This document shows, in pieces, positions 1-11,685 of a DNA stretch of 64,000 bases. The translations under genes were made by a program, and so were the position numbers. This stretch comes from Sphingomonas sp. LC-1. GTDB taxonomy: Bacteria; Pseudomonadota; Alphaproteobacteria; Sphingomonadales; Sphingomonadaceae. How positions within the stretch are numbered: the stretch's first letter is position 1; each line of letters starts with the position of its first letter. The notes below the pieces were generated by a model that saw nothing but the letters and a program-made list of their open reading frames with translations, was not told the DNA's origin and searched no databases. The stretch spans positions 248,001-312,000 of the forward strand of contig NZ_JANZXB010000001.1 of NCBI RefSeq assembly GCF_025371035.1. The letters are read 5' to 3'.

Positions 1-1009
1 GGTAGAAGCCCGTCAGCCGGTCCACCGCCGGTCGTACCCGGTAAAGCGCGGTATGCAGCGCCACCGACACCATGAAGAGCAAGAGTAGCGCGACGGCCGC
101 ATTGAAATAGGGCCGCCCCGGATAGCCGCCCATGATGACCCCGCCGAACAGCAGGAGGGTGACCGGCGCGATCCGGGTAAGCGTGTCCGCCGCGGCCCGC
201 CGCGTCGCGAAGGCGATGATGAAGCTCAGCAGATACAGCCCCAGCGGCAGGACCCAGAGCAGCGGCATCGCGACGATGTCGGTCGTGATATAGGTCGAGG
301 TCGCAAGCACCAACCCCGACGGCACCGCCGACAAGGCGGTCCATACCCCTCGGCGTCGCCATCCCGGCGGTGGCGATGCTGGCACCTGATGCCTCTCCCG
401 GTCCTGTCCGGGGGGCAGCCGCGTCGCACAGGCCAGCACCAGCACCGCCAGCAGGGCATAGCCAATGCTCCACAACCAGCTTTGCCCGCGCAACATCATC
501 GCGGGCTCGACCAGCAGCGGATAGGCGATCAACCCGGCAAAGCTGCCCAGGTTGGACGCCGCGTACAACGCATAGGGGTTGCTCCCCGGCTGGGCGAGCG
601 CGAACCAGCGCTGCACCAGCGGGGCCTGCGCCGACACCGCGAAGAAAAGCGGGCCGATCGACAGGCCGAGCAGCCACGGCACCCAAAGCGCGAGCTCGGC
701 ATCCGGCGGCAATTCGACCGCCATCAACCCGATCGGCAGCCAAAGCGCCGCGCCCGCAAGCAATGTCAGGTGGACACCCGCCTGCACGCGTGGCCCCCAC
801 CGCCCCAGCGCATGGGCATAGGCACAACCGCCCAGCAGCAGCGCCTGATAGACGAACATCGCGGAGTTCCACACCGCCGGCGCGCCACCCAAACGTGGCA
901 GCGCCATGCGTGCCACCAGCGGCTGGACGAGGAACAGCAGGAACGATCCGGTCAGGATCGTCGCCACGAACAGCGCCCGCACGGGCAGGCTGGACGTCCG
1001 GGCGTGCAC
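1..1009 (-). CDS. Fused MFS/spermidine-synthase-type membrane protein (3' end outside window)
   Basis: The reverse strand is open without a stop from a GTG at 1009 to the window edge, giving about 336 residues with the C-terminus missing. The visible part is the polytopic membrane half of the proteins annotated as fused MFS transporter/spermidine synthase: an N-terminal segment with VQPLVARMALPRLGGAPAVW, several hydrophobic helices, and the typical ITTDIVAMPLLWVLPLGLYL stretch. The methyltransferase-like C-terminal half would lie outside the window. No ATG is available in frame before the hemB stop, so GTG 1009 is the best start; it lies 20 bases after hemB, suggesting co-transcription. The substrate is unknown. 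Family call is good, function is not established. Confidence 0.8.
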   Translation of the reverse strand, partial: MHARTSSLPVRALFVATILTGSFLLFLVQPLVARMALPRLGGAPAVWNSAMFVYQALLLGGCAYAHALGRWGPRVQAGVHLTLLAGAALWLPIGLMAVELPPDAELALWVPWLLGLSIGPLFFAVSAQAPLVQRWFALAQPGSNPYALYAASNLGSFAGLIAYPLLVEPAMMLRGQSWLWSIGYALLAVLVLACATRLPPGQDRERHQVPASPPPGWRRRGVWTALSAVPSGLVLATSTYITTDIVAMPLLWVLPLGLYLLSFIIAFATRRAAADTLTRIAPVTLLLFGGVIMGGYPGRPYFNAAVALLLLFMVSVALHTALYRVRPAVDRLTGFY

Positions 1010-1029
1010 CGATGCGGGCCGAACCGGGC

Positions 1030-2980
<1,951 letters not shown>

Positions 2981-2986
2981 GCTAAC

Positions 2987-3007
2987 TCTGCCCCTGCACG
3001 GGGAGGA
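2987..3007. repeat. CCCC-TGCAC-GGGG palindromic intergenic element, type 1 copy
   Basis: CCCCTGCACGGGGAGGAATAT lies between two convergent genes. It resembles the longer palindrome near 63962-63989, which has CCTCCCCTGC and GCAGGGGAGGAATTT. It could act as a bidirectional terminator or be a member of a dispersed palindromic repeat family. Confidence 0.4.
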
Positions 3008-3017
3008 ATATCGGCGA

Positions 3018-4463
3018 CTAACCGACCGGCATCGCCTTGTTGGTCGGTTGCCCCTCGGCCAGCGCCTGTTCTTCGCACTCGGTCGTGTCGGTGACGGTCA
3101 TGCGACCCTTGCGCCAGCCGCCATAGCGGTAATAGCCGATCGTCATCACCATCGAGGCGAGCGAGCCCGCGGGAAAGCTCCACCAGATCGCATCCGCGCC
3201 CAGCATTGGCTCCAACGCATTGGCCAGGCCGAAGCGGACCGGAAACATCGAGATGGCCAGAATCACCAGCGGCCCCACCACCGCACCATTGGCCCGCACC
3301 GTGGCCGCGAGCACCATCGACACGCCGAACAGGATGAAGCCCCATCCGCCGATCAGGTTGATCCGCGCCGCGATGCCGATGGCGCTCGCCTCGTTACCCA
3401 GGAACAGCCAGAGCACATGCCGGTCGAGCAGCGCCAGCACCAGGACGAGCGTCCCGGTCAGCAACAGGTTCATGCGAAGGCCGGCACGGGTGATCCGGTC
3501 GACCCGGTCCCACTGCCCCGCGCCGATATTCTGCGCCGCCATGGCGCTGACTGCCGCCCCGACAGCCATGGCTGGCATCTGGATATAGGTCCAAAGCTGG
3601 TTCGCGGCGCCATAGGCCGCCGTGGTCGAGGTGCCGTGCCGGTTGACCAATCCCATCATCGCCAGCGCCGAGGTGGAGACGACCAGCATCTGAAGCCCCA
3701 TCGGGAACCCCTTGACCACGATCGTCCTGAGCAGAGCAGGCGTCGGGATCAGATAGCGCCACTCGCTGCCCCGCAACCGGATGACGAGATCCCTGGCGTA
3801 GACATAGCCGACCATCGCCAGCAACGAGCTGCTATTCGCGATCAGTGTCGCCACCGCCGATCCTTCGATCCCCAGGGCAGGCGCAGGCCCCAGGCCGAGG
3901 ATGAAGACGGGATTGAGCGCGACGTCGAGCACCGATCCCAGCGCCATGAACTTCAGCGGCGTGACGGAGTCGCCCACCCCGCGCAGCGCCATGGTCAGGA
4001 GCACCGCGATGAACCCCGGCGGCATCGCCACGAAGATGACGCGCAGATAGGCCAGCGCCAGCGGATAGACGTCCGGCGGCGTCGCCAGCGCGCGCAGGAT
4101 CGTGGGCGCGGCCAGCCAGCCGACCCCGACCGTCAGGGTCGAGATCACCACGAACAGCCCGAGCGCGGAACCCAGCACCCGCCGTACGGCGTCCACGTCG
4201 CCGCGTCCCATATTCTGGCCGATCAGGATCGTCGCCGCCATGCCGAAGCCAAAGGTCGCGGCGACCAGCAGGAACATGATGATATTGGCGTTGGTCGTCG
4301 CCGCCAGCGCGCGCTCGCCCAGAAACTGGCCGATCCAGATCGCATTGATCGACCCGTTCAGCGATTGCAGCACGCTGGACCCCAAAGTGGGTAGCGCGAA
4401 GAGCAGAAGCGTCTTGCCGATCGGCCCGGCGGTCAGGTCCCGGCGTCCGTTGGGCGCATTCAC
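3018..4463 (-). CDS. MATE family multidrug/Na+ efflux transporter
   Basis: A 481-residue inner-membrane protein with about twelve hydrophobic segments in two related halves, as in NorM-type MATE exporters that extrude cationic drugs using Na+ or H+ gradients. The N-terminal part (FALPTLGSSVLQSLNG, INAIWIGQFLG) and the internal repeat (FPMGLQMLVVSTSALAMMG) match the family. Its ATG overlaps the stop of the upstream secreted protein (4460-4463, ATGA), so the two are translationally coupled. Family assignment is firm; the transported compound is unknown. Confidence 0.93.
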   Translation of the reverse strand: MNAPNGRRDLTAGPIGKTLLLFALPTLGSSVLQSLNGSINAIWIGQFLGERALAATTNANIIMFLLVAATFGFGMAATILIGQNMGRGDVDAVRRVLGSALGLFVVISTLTVGVGWLAAPTILRALATPPDVYPLALAYLRVIFVAMPPGFIAVLLTMALRGVGDSVTPLKFMALGSVLDVALNPVFILGLGPAPALGIEGSAVATLIANSSSLLAMVGYVYARDLVIRLRGSEWRYLIPTPALLRTIVVKGFPMGLQMLVVSTSALAMMGLVNRHGTSTTAAYGAANQLWTYIQMPAMAVGAAVSAMAAQNIGAGQWDRVDRITRAGLRMNLLLTGTLVLVLALLDRHVLWLFLGNEASAIGIAARINLIGGWGFILFGVSMVLAATVRANGAVVGPLVILAISMFPVRFGLANALEPMLGADAIWWSFPAGSLASMVMTIGYYRYGGWRKGRMTVTDTTECEEQALAEGQPTNKAMPVG

Positions 4464-5335
4464 GGCTTCGGATCTCCTGCCGCCAAGTCCTGCTCGACGA
4501 AACGCGCCATCGCCGCATATTGGAACGCCGGGGCGCGATCGCCCTGCCCCGAATACAGCCCCCGCAAATAGCCCCAGTCGAACGGCGTCAATGCCTCCGG
4601 TGCGCCGCCATCGGGGTCGAACAAGGACAGGATGGTCGAAACCCCCTCTGCCTTGCGCGGGCGCACCTCGGCGAGCAGGCGCATCGTCGCATAATCGGCA
4701 ATCTGGTTGATCGTCTTGCCCTCCACCGCGGCACGATCGATCAAGAGGATGGCGGCAGCGATATGGGATTTGGTGGACAGGCTGATCCGGCTGGCAGTCG
4801 GAATGCGCAACGTGGGAAGCCCCCCGCCGATCTGGACCAGCGGATCGCCGTCGCGGCTGGTGATCGCGGTCAGGCTCCAGCTGTGGACCGGTCCCTTGTC
4901 GCGGACCAGTTCGCCGACGTCATGAGCGCTCATGTTGCCAAAGGCGCTGGGGCGATGATCGGCGAGCCATGCGACCTGACTGGCTCCGTTTTCGACGATC
5001 AGGAGCAGGACGTTGGGGCTGCACTTCTCGCCACCCAGCCGGATTCCCAGACGCTCGGCATGACCCAATATACGATCGGCGATCGGTGCGCCGGCCTTCG
5101 CCGACAGCCCCGACGCGGCAACGCACAAGGGTTCGGTCATGCGCGCCAGCGGTTCGTCGCTGGGCGGATAGCCCGAGATCGCACCGAACCAGCGCAGCGT
5201 CTGCCGCCGTTCGGGCAAGCGCCGCGCGGTGACGACCACGGGGTCCGATGGCGATGCGCCGGTCTGCGCGGCCACCGGCGAGGGGAGGAAGAGGGGTAGC
5301 AACCCGACCAACGCCGATAAGGTCATTCGTCGCAT
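4460..5335 (-). CDS. Secreted protein of unknown function
   Basis: A 291-residue protein that I do not recognise. The start at 5335 is fixed by a near-perfect Shine-Dalgarno GAAGGAGGTGA just upstream and by an N-terminal signal peptide (MRRMTLSALVGLLPLFLPSP then VAAQ), indicating export to the periplasm. The mature part has two widely spaced cysteines (LCVAASG and GEKCSPN) and an LLLIVENGASQVAWLA stretch, with no enzyme motif I can name. It lies between alaS and the MATE transporter on the same strand and is coupled to the latter by an ATGA overlap. The longer in-frame reading to 5428 overlaps alaS and is not favoured. Confidence 0.8.
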   Translation of the reverse strand: MRRMTLSALVGLLPLFLPSPVAAQTGASPSDPVVVTARRLPERRQTLRWFGAISGYPPSDEPLARMTEPLCVAASGLSAKAGAPIADRILGHAERLGIRLGGEKCSPNVLLLIVENGASQVAWLADHRPSAFGNMSAHDVGELVRDKGPVHSWSLTAITSRDGDPLVQIGGGLPTLRIPTASRISLSTKSHIAAAILLIDRAAVEGKTINQIADYATMRLLAEVRPRKAEGVSTILSLFDPDGGAPEALTPFDWGYLRGLYSGQGDRAPAFQYAAMARFVEQDLAAGDPKP

Positions 5336-5363
5336 CGCTCGGTCACCTCCTTCTTCATTCGGA

Positions 5364-8012
5364 TCAGCCGGCCAGAGCGTCCCGGACCGCCTGAAGCGCC
5401 TCGGCCCCCTTGGTCCCGTCGGGACCACCGCCCTGCGCCATGTCGGGACGGCCGCCGCCGCCCTGTCCGCCCAGCGCCGCCACCGCCTTGCGCAGCAGTT
5501 CGACGGCGTTGTGCTTCGCGGTCAGATCGTCGGTCACGCCGACCGCCACCGAGGCGCGACCATCATTGACCGCGACCATCACCGCGACGCCCGAACCGCC
5601 CAGCCGCTGCTTGGCGTCGTCCACGGCGCCGCGAAGCCCCTTGGCCTCGAACCCATCCAGCACCTGGCCGATAAAGGCCACGTCACCGATCTGCTCCGGC
5701 CCAGCGGCCGCACCACCGGCCCCGCCGCCCATCGCCAGCGCCTTCTTCGCCTCGGCCAATTCACGCTCCAGGCGACGGCGATCCTCGACCAGCGCGGCGA
5801 TGCGCGCGGGCACCTCGTCGGGTGTGGTCTTCAGCGTCGCGGCGGCGGCCTTCAGCATATCGTCGCGGTGGCCAAGATAGGCGCGCGCGCCTTCGCCGGT
5901 CAGCGCCTCGACCCGGCGCACGCCGCTCGACACCGCGCCTTCCGACACGATCTTGAACACGCCGATCTCACCTAGCGCGTTCACATGCGTGCCGCCGCAG
6001 AGTTCGAGGCTGTAGGTACCGTCGGCATCCTCGCCCATCGACACGACGCGAACCTCGTCGCCGTACTTCTCGCCGAACAGCGCCATCGCGCCCATTTCGA
6101 TCGCCTCGTCGGGCGTCATCAGCCGGGTCACGACCGGGCCGTTACCGCGCACCTGCTCGTTCACCTTGGCCTCGACCTCGGCAATGTCGTCGGCGGTCAT
6201 GCCGACCGGCTGCGAAAAGTCGAAGCGCAGGCGCTCGGGCGCAACCAGCGAGCCCTTCTGCGCGACATGGGTGCCCAGCCGCTGGCGAAGCGCCTCGTGC
6301 AGCAGGTGCGTCGCCGAGTGGTTGGCGCGGATCGCGGCGCGGCGGGTGGTGTCGATCGCCAGCTTCACGCTGTCGCCGACCTTGATCCCGCCTTCCTGGA
6401 TTTCGGCATTATGGACGAAGACGCGGCCGAGTTGCTTGGAGGTGTCGGTGACGACCGCCTTCAGACCGGTATCGCTCGAAATGGTCCCGCTATCGCCGAC
6501 CTGTCCGCCGCTCTCGCCATAGAAAGGCGTCTGGTTGACGATGACCGCGACGCTCTCGCCCGCCGCCGCGCTGTCGACCCGCGCGCCGTCCTTGACCAGC
6601 GCCAGCACTTCGCCCTCGCCGGTGTCGGAGGCATAGCCGAGGAATTCGGTCGAGCCCGTCTCTTCGGCGATGTCGAACCAGACATCGTCCGACGCCTTCG
6701 CGCCCGAGCCCTTCCAGGCGGCGCGCGCGGCGCGCTTCTGCTCGGCCATGGCGGCGTCGAAGCCCGCACGGTCGACCGACAGGTTCTGCGCCCGCAGCGC
6801 ATCCTCGGTCAGGTCATAGGGGAAGCCATAGGTGTCATAGAGCTTGAACGCCGTCTCACCCGCCAGCGTCGCGCCGGGCGCCATGCCCGCGGTCGCTTCG
6901 TCGAGCAGCTTGAGGCCCTTGTCGAGCGTCTGGCGGAAACGGGTCTCCTCCTGCTTCAGAGTCGCTTCGATCAGCGGCTGCGCGCGAACCAGCTCGGGAT
7001 AGGCCGCACCCATCTCCGACACCAGCGCCGGGACCAGCCGGTGCATCAACGGCTCCTTGGCGCCCAGCAGATGCGCGTGCCGCATCGCGCGGCGCATGAT
7101 GCGGCGAAGCACATAGCCACGCCCCTCATTGGCAGGCAGCACGCCGTCCGCCACCAGGAAACCGGCCGAGCGCAGATGGTCGGCGATCACGCGGTGCGAC
7201 GCCTTCTGGCCATTCTCGGCCTTGGTGTGGGTCAGCTCGCACGACGCGGCGATCAGCGCCTTGAAGGTGTCGGTGTCGTAATTGTCGTGCACGCCTTGAA
7301 GCACGGCGGCAATCCGCTCCAGCCCCATGCCGGTATCGATCGACTTCTTGGGCAGCTCGCCGACGATCTCATTGGCTTCCTGCTCGAACTGCATGAAGAC
7401 CAGGTTCCAGATCTCGACGAATCGGTCGCCATCCTCCTCCGGGCTGCCGGGAGGGCCGCCATAGATATGGTCGCCGTGGTCGTAGAAGATTTCCGAGCAC
7501 GGGCCGCACGGCCCATTCTCACCCATCGCCCAGAAATTGTCCTTGGTCGGGATGCGGATGATCTTGTGATCGGGGAGCCCGGCAACCTTCTTCCACAGGT
7601 CGAACGCCTCGTCGTCGGTATGATAGACGGTGGCGGTCAGCTTTTCGGCCGGGATGCCCCAGACCTTGGTCAGCAGGGTCCAGGCATGGGTGATCGCCTG
7701 TTCCTTGAAATAATCGCCGAACGAAAAATTGCCCAGCATTTCAAAGAAGGTATGGTGCCGCGCGGTATAGCCGACATTGTCGAGATCATTATGCTTGCCC
7801 CCGGCGCGCACGCATTTCTGCGAGCTGGTCGCGGTCGAATAGGGGCGCGACTCCAGGCCGGTGAACACGTTCTTGAACGGCACCATGCCCGCATTCACGA
7901 ACATCAGCGTCGGGTCGTTCTGCGGCACGAGCGGCGCGGAGGTGACGATCTGGTGCCCCTGCGAACCGAAATAGTCGAGAAAGCCGCGGCGAATGTCGTT
8001 GGTCGAGGTCAT
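5364..8012 (-). CDS. alaS: Alanyl-tRNA synthetase
   Basis: An 882-residue class II synthetase charging tRNA-Ala. The catalytic domain begins [15 protein letters not shown] and contains [13 protein letters not shown] and the motif [16 protein letters not shown] near residues 80-100. The editing domain carries [12 protein letters not shown] and the zinc-binding CGGTHV motif, and the C-terminus is the glycine-rich DHHA1/C-Ala region. Length is normal for the family. The start [10 protein letters not shown] at 8012 is preferred over an in-frame start 12 codons upstream because homologous enzymes begin close to this motif. Confidence 0.98.
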   Translation of the reverse strand: MTSTNDIRRGFLDYFGSQGHQIVTSAPLVPQNDPTLMFVNAGMVPFKNVFTGLESRPYSTATSSQKCVRAGGKHNDLDNVGYTARHHTFFEMLGNFSFGDYFKEQAITHAWTLLTKVWGIPAEKLTATVYHTDDEAFDLWKKVAGLPDHKIIRIPTKDNFWAMGENGPCGPCSEIFYDHGDHIYGGPPGSPEEDGDRFVEIWNLVFMQFEQEANEIVGELPKKSIDTGMGLERIAAVLQGVHDNYDTDTFKALIAASCELTHTKAENGQKASHRVIADHLRSAGFLVADGVLPANEGRGYVLRRIMRRAMRHAHLLGAKEPLMHRLVPALVSEMGAAYPELVRAQPLIEATLKQEETRFRQTLDKGLKLLDEATAGMAPGATLAGETAFKLYDTYGFPYDLTEDALRAQNLSVDRAGFDAAMAEQKRAARAAWKGSGAKASDDVWFDIAEETGSTEFLGYASDTGEGEVLALVKDGARVDSAAAGESVAVIVNQTPFYGESGGQVGDSGTISSDTGLKAVVTDTSKQLGRVFVHNAEIQEGGIKVGDSVKLAIDTTRRAAIRANHSATHLLHEALRQRLGTHVAQKGSLVAPERLRFDFSQPVGMTADDIAEVEAKVNEQVRGNGPVVTRLMTPDEAIEMGAMALFGEKYGDEVRVVSMGEDADGTYSLELCGGTHVNALGEIGVFKIVSEGAVSSGVRRVEALTGEGARAYLGHRDDMLKAAAATLKTTPDEVPARIAALVEDRRRLERELAEAKKALAMGGGAGGAAAGPEQIGDVAFIGQVLDGFEAKGLRGAVDDAKQRLGGSGVAVMVAVNDGRASVAVGVTDDLTAKHNAVELLRKAVAALGGQGGGGRPDMAQGGGPDGTKGAEALQAVRDALAG

Positions 8013-8104
8013 GGACGCGGGCTTAGGCGAGGTTTCGCGCCCGCTCAAGCACTCGCGCGTCAGGGGCGCTTCATCGCATCGGCCATGGTCGACGATTTAC
8101 CCCA

Positions 8105-8336
8105 TCAAAGACAGCCGAGCAGCGCAAGAGCCCCCCCATCCCGGCGACGCGCGCGAGCATGCTTCCCGATTGGCTCGCCGCGCCAAGACGGCCCAGACTC
8201 AGCCCCAGTGCAAAGGTCAACGCCGCCAACCGGGCGTCGGACCTGCGAGGCACCCGCTGCAGAGCCCAGCGACACCAACCGCCACGATCAGGACGCCCAG
8301 CGACCCGTTGGCAAAAACGGCCCAGATGTCCGTCAC
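8105..8336 (-). pseudogene. Degraded small two-helix membrane ORF coupled to the PhyH-like gene
   Basis: Reading starts at GTG 8336, which overlaps the stop of the upstream dioxygenase (GTGA, 8333-8336), and gives VTDIWAVFANGSLGVLIVAV followed by a stop after 39 codons. Hydrophobic coding continues in a second frame (RLAALTFALGLSLGRLGAAS) and then in a third (ALALLGCL, stop at 8105-8107). The last switch sits at a run of seven C on the plus strand (8131-8137). The pattern fits a roughly 75-residue membrane protein interrupted by two one-base losses, or assembly errors. No family is recognised. Confidence 0.35.
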
Positions 8337-9010
8337 GATCCGCCGATTTCGCCTCCGGCATAGCATAGCCCGCCGGGCAGGTCGTCCGCGGAAAGATCGA
8401 TCTGCAACACCCGCCGATGCCGCCCCGGCACTGCGCGAGCGGAGGCATGGAGGATCAGCGTGCGGTACAGCCAGATATCGCCTTCGTCCGCCAGACAGCA
8501 GTCCTCGCCGAGATCATCGACGACGCGTGATATGCCATCCTCGGCGATCAGGCCCAGGCGGTGCGATCCGGGGGCGACCAGCAACGGCGCGTTATCGCCG
8601 TCGACGGCATCCAGATGCAGTCGTGCCGTCACCATTTGCTCGAGCAGCTCGACCGGCGGTGCGACATGCACGCGGCCCTGTTTGACGGTCCAGGGACCGA
8701 ATCCTTCGACCGCCCGCCGCTCGGTCACCTCGATCGTGCGATCCTGATGCCAGCCCAATGCCCAATTGGCTCCATCCTGCTTGTCGAACAGCAATGCGCG
8801 AACCGGCCGAGCCCTGTCGCCCAATAAAGGGCGCAACGACGCGCAGAGCCGCCGCACCCCACCAAGCTTTGCTGCGCGCGCCGGATCGATCCGCTGTCCG
8901 GGCCGCCCTTTCGGCCAGGCGGCGAATAACTCCGCCAGTTCGTCCCATTCTTGGCGGTCGAGCCGGGAGGGCCAGAGCGCATAGCCCCGCGCCGCCAGTT
9001 CGGCGATCAT
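8333..9010 (-). CDS. Phytanoyl-CoA dioxygenase (PhyH)-like Fe(II)/2-oxoglutarate oxygenase
   Basis: A 225-residue protein with the facial-triad pattern of the PhyH family: H88-x-D90 in GWHQDRTI, a distal histidine H188 in LILHAS and a 2-oxoglutarate-binding arginine at about 199-200 in RHRRVLQIDLSA, plus the VAPGSHRLG turn common in these oxygenases. The ATG at 9010 overlaps the stop of the M24 peptidase (ATGA, 9007-9010), which fixes the start. It probably hydroxylates a small molecule; the substrate is unknown. Its own stop overlaps the start of the small degraded membrane ORF downstream. Confidence 0.8.
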   Translation of the reverse strand: MIAELAARGYALWPSRLDRQEWDELAELFAAWPKGRPGQRIDPARAAKLGGVRRLCASLRPLLGDRARPVRALLFDKQDGANWALGWHQDRTIEVTERRAVEGFGPWTVKQGRVHVAPPVELLEQMVTARLHLDAVDGDNAPLLVAPGSHRLGLIAEDGISRVVDDLGEDCCLADEGDIWLYRTLILHASARAVPGRHRRVLQIDLSADDLPGGLCYAGGEIGGS

Positions 9011-10263
9011 CCGATCGGCGCTTCGATCGAGCGCGGCGGTGTCGAGAACCAGACCGGACCCGCTTCGGCCATATGAAAGCAATCCTCGATTCGGATGCCG
9101 AACCGGCCGGGCAGATAAAGCCCCGGTTCGTTGGAGAAGCACATGCCCGGCGCCAGCGGCGTCGCCTCGCCGCGCACCAGATTGACCGGCTCATGCCCGT
9201 CCATGCCAATACCATGCCCGGTGCGATGCGACAGGCCCGGCAGGCGATAATCGGGGCCATAGCCCTGGGCGGTGTAGAAGCGGCGAACCGCATCGTCGAT
9301 GCTGCCTGCGGCCACGCCGATCCTTGCCGCGGCCCGCGCCACCTGTTGTCCGCGTGCGACCGTGTCCCAAACTTTGCGCTGTTCGGTGGTCGCGGTGCCA
9401 TGGACCCAGCTACGCGATACGTCGGACTGGTAACCCTGCACCGTGCAGCCACAATCCATCAATATAACCTGTCCGTCCGCCACGCGGTGGACCTGCTTGC
9501 TGCCGTGCGGATAGGCGGACGCCTCGCCGATCAGCGCCATGCTGAATTCCGGGCTGCCGCCCAGCTTTCGGGTCGCGGCGCTCATCAGCGCGCCGATCTC
9601 CGTGCCGGTCATCCCGGGCTCGACGCGCGGATGCAGCCAGCGATAGGCCGCCATGGTCACATCGGTCGCCATCTGCATCAGCGCGATCTCGGCGGGCGTC
9701 TTCACCATCCGGCATCCCCGCACGACCGGGTTGGCCGACACCAGGCGCACGCCCGGCAGAGCCTTTTGCAGCCCGTCGAACGCGAAGAAGCGCGCCGTTT
9801 CCTCGATCCCCACCGGGCGGTTGGCGAGCTTTCGGTCGCGTAGATAGCCCGCGACGATGGCGAGCGGGTTCTGATCTTCCTGCCACACCCGAACCTCGGC
9901 GGGGACGGCCAGCGTCTCGCGGACCGAAGGCTCCTCGAAAAAGGGCGTTACGATGCACGGCTCGCCCTCGACCGGCAGGATCGCGGCGGTCAGCCGCTCG
10001 CTCCGGCCCCAGCGAACGCCGGTGAAATAGACCATGGTCGATCCCGGTTCGATCAGGATCGCGCCGATCCCATTCGCCTTCATCAGCCCTTGCGCACGCG
10101 CCAGCCGCCGCGCCCGCTCCTCCGGCCCGATCGGCACCGCTGTGCCCGTCATGTCGGACAGGGCCGACAAATCGGGCTCGGCGGCGCGCAGCAAGCCCGG
10201 CCGGACAAGAAGCGGCAGGGCGACGGCCGCGATCAGCGCGCGGCGGGACATCAGGGTCTGCAT
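9007..10263 (-). CDS. M24 family metallopeptidase (Xaa-Pro peptidase-like), exported
   Basis: A 418-residue creatinase/prolidase-fold protein. The five metal ligands of the M24 family are present: D270 (ILMDCG), D281 (QSDVSRSW), H350 (RTGHGIG), E379 (SNEPGLYL) and E393 (RIEDCF). The N-terminus has a signal-like segment with a twin arginine (MSRRALIAAVALPLLV), suggesting export, possibly by Tat. An in-frame ATG four codons downstream (10251) is an equally good start. It is followed by the PhyH-like gene through an ATGA overlap, so the two are likely one operon. Expected activity is removal of N-terminal residues before proline. Confidence 0.88.
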   Translation of the reverse strand: MQTLMSRRALIAAVALPLLVRPGLLRAAEPDLSALSDMTGTAVPIGPEERARRLARAQGLMKANGIGAILIEPGSTMVYFTGVRWGRSERLTAAILPVEGEPCIVTPFFEEPSVRETLAVPAEVRVWQEDQNPLAIVAGYLRDRKLANRPVGIEETARFFAFDGLQKALPGVRLVSANPVVRGCRMVKTPAEIALMQMATDVTMAAYRWLHPRVEPGMTGTEIGALMSAATRKLGGSPEFSMALIGEASAYPHGSKQVHRVADGQVILMDCGCTVQGYQSDVSRSWVHGTATTEQRKVWDTVARGQQVARAAARIGVAAGSIDDAVRRFYTAQGYGPDYRLPGLSHRTGHGIGMDGHEPVNLVRGEATPLAPGMCFSNEPGLYLPGRFGIRIEDCFHMAEAGPVWFSTPPRSIEAPIG

Positions 10264-10339
10264 GACCCGGACGATAGAATTCTTGACCTGAGCGCCGCAA
10301 TGCCCTTGGCTCGCGCGAGGAACTTATATTGGGGTATGC

Positions 10340-11671
10340 ATGGCCAAGCGGCTGACCTTGTACATCTTCATCGGACTGGTTTTGGGGCTGGTCGTCGGTC
10401 TGGCGATCAATCTGTCCCTGGACGACGGCAGTGCGGCCGCGACCGAGCAACTGACGACGATCGCCAAATATTTTGCGATCGTCACCGGCCTGTTCCTGCG
10501 CCTGATCAAGATGATCATCGCACCACTGGTCTTCGCGACCCTAGTATCGGGAATCGCGCAGATGGGCGATACCAGGGCGTTGGGGCGGATCGGGTTCCGC
10601 TCGCTCGCCTGGTTCGTCTCGGCCAGTCTGGTATCGCTCAGCCTGGGCATGGTGCTGGTCAATCTGCTCCAGCCAGGTGTCGGGCTCAACCTGCCGCTGC
10701 CCGCCGTCACCGCGGATAGCGGGGTGGTCAAGGCCGGGTTCGACCTTCAGAAATTCTTCACCCATCTGGTCCCCGCCTCGCTGATCGAAGCGATGGCGAC
10801 CAACGAAGTGCTTCAGATCGTCATCGGCTCGCTGTTCCTCGGCGTCGCGATCACCGCGGTCGGCGAACGCGCCGCGCCGCTGGTCCGTGCGGTCGATGCG
10901 CTGGTCGCCGTCATGCTGCAGGTGACCGACTATGTCATGCGCGTCGCGCCGATCGCCGTCTTCGCCGCCGTCGCCGGGACGCTGACCGAGCAGGGGCCGT
11001 CCGTCATCGGCAAGCTCGCCATCTTCATGGGCAGTTTCTATCTCGGGCTATTGCTGCTCTGGTGCGTGCTGCTGGGTATCGCCACGCTGTTCATCGGCCC
11101 GCGCATACGCGACCTGATCGCGCACATCCGCGCGCCGCTGATCCTAGCCTTCTCGACCGCTTCGTCCGAGGCCGCCTACCCCCGCATCCTGGAGGGGCTG
11201 GACCGGTTCGGCGTGCCGCCCCGCATCGCCAGCTTCGTGCTGCCGCTGGGCTATTCGTTCAATCTCGACGGCTCGATGATGTACATGACCTTCGCGTCAC
11301 TGTTCATCGCGCAGGCTTATGGCATCGACCTGTCGATCGGGCAGCAGATCACGATGCTGCTCGTCCTGATGGTCACGTCGAAGGGGATTGCCGGCGTGCC
11401 GCGCGCCTCGCTCGTCGTGATCGCGGCGACCATGCCGCTGTTCAACATTCCCGAGGCGGGTCTGCTGCTGATCCTGGCGGTCGACCATTTCCTCGACATG
11501 GGGCGCTCGGCCACCAACGTGATCGGCAATGCGGTGGCAAGTGCGGTCATCGCGAAATGGGAAGGTCCGCTCGATCCGCCCGAGCCGGTGGACGTGCCGT
11601 CGCTGTACGCGCCATCGGGGACGCCGGCCGAACCGGCACCGGACAGCTTTCGGCAGATCGGGGGGCATTGA
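10340..11671 (+). CDS. Dicarboxylate/amino acid:cation symporter (DAACS family)
   Basis: A 443-residue inner-membrane transporter of the GltP/DctA family that imports C4-dicarboxylates or acidic amino acids with H+ or Na+. Family landmarks are the serine-rich re-entrant loop (AFSTASSEAAYPRILE), the SFNLDGSMMYMTFASLFIAQ segment (NMDGT motif region) and MVTSKGIAGVPRASLVVIAA in the second hairpin, all toward the C-terminus as expected. It stands alone, divergent from the M24 peptidase. The family does not settle dicarboxylate versus glutamate/aspartate specificity here. Confidence 0.93.
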   Translation: MAKRLTLYIFIGLVLGLVVGLAINLSLDDGSAAATEQLTTIAKYFAIVTGLFLRLIKMIIAPLVFATLVSGIAQMGDTRALGRIGFRSLAWFVSASLVSLSLGMVLVNLLQPGVGLNLPLPAVTADSGVVKAGFDLQKFFTHLVPASLIEAMATNEVLQIVIGSLFLGVAITAVGERAAPLVRAVDALVAVMLQVTDYVMRVAPIAVFAAVAGTLTEQGPSVIGKLAIFMGSFYLGLLLLWCVLLGIATLFIGPRIRDLIAHIRAPLILAFSTASSEAAYPRILEGLDRFGVPPRIASFVLPLGYSFNLDGSMMYMTFASLFIAQAYGIDLSIGQQITMLLVLMVTSKGIAGVPRASLVVIAATMPLFNIPEAGLLLILAVDHFLDMGRSATNVIGNAVASAVIAKWEGPLDPPEPVDVPSLYAPSGTPAEPAPDSFRQIGGH

Positions 11672-11685
11672 GGGCGTTCGCGGGC

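Noticed and set aside
5985-8363. 792-codon plus-strand frame opposite alaS
   Set aside because: Antisense to a clear alanyl-tRNA synthetase; low-complexity arginine/histidine-rich product typical of a GC-driven shadow.
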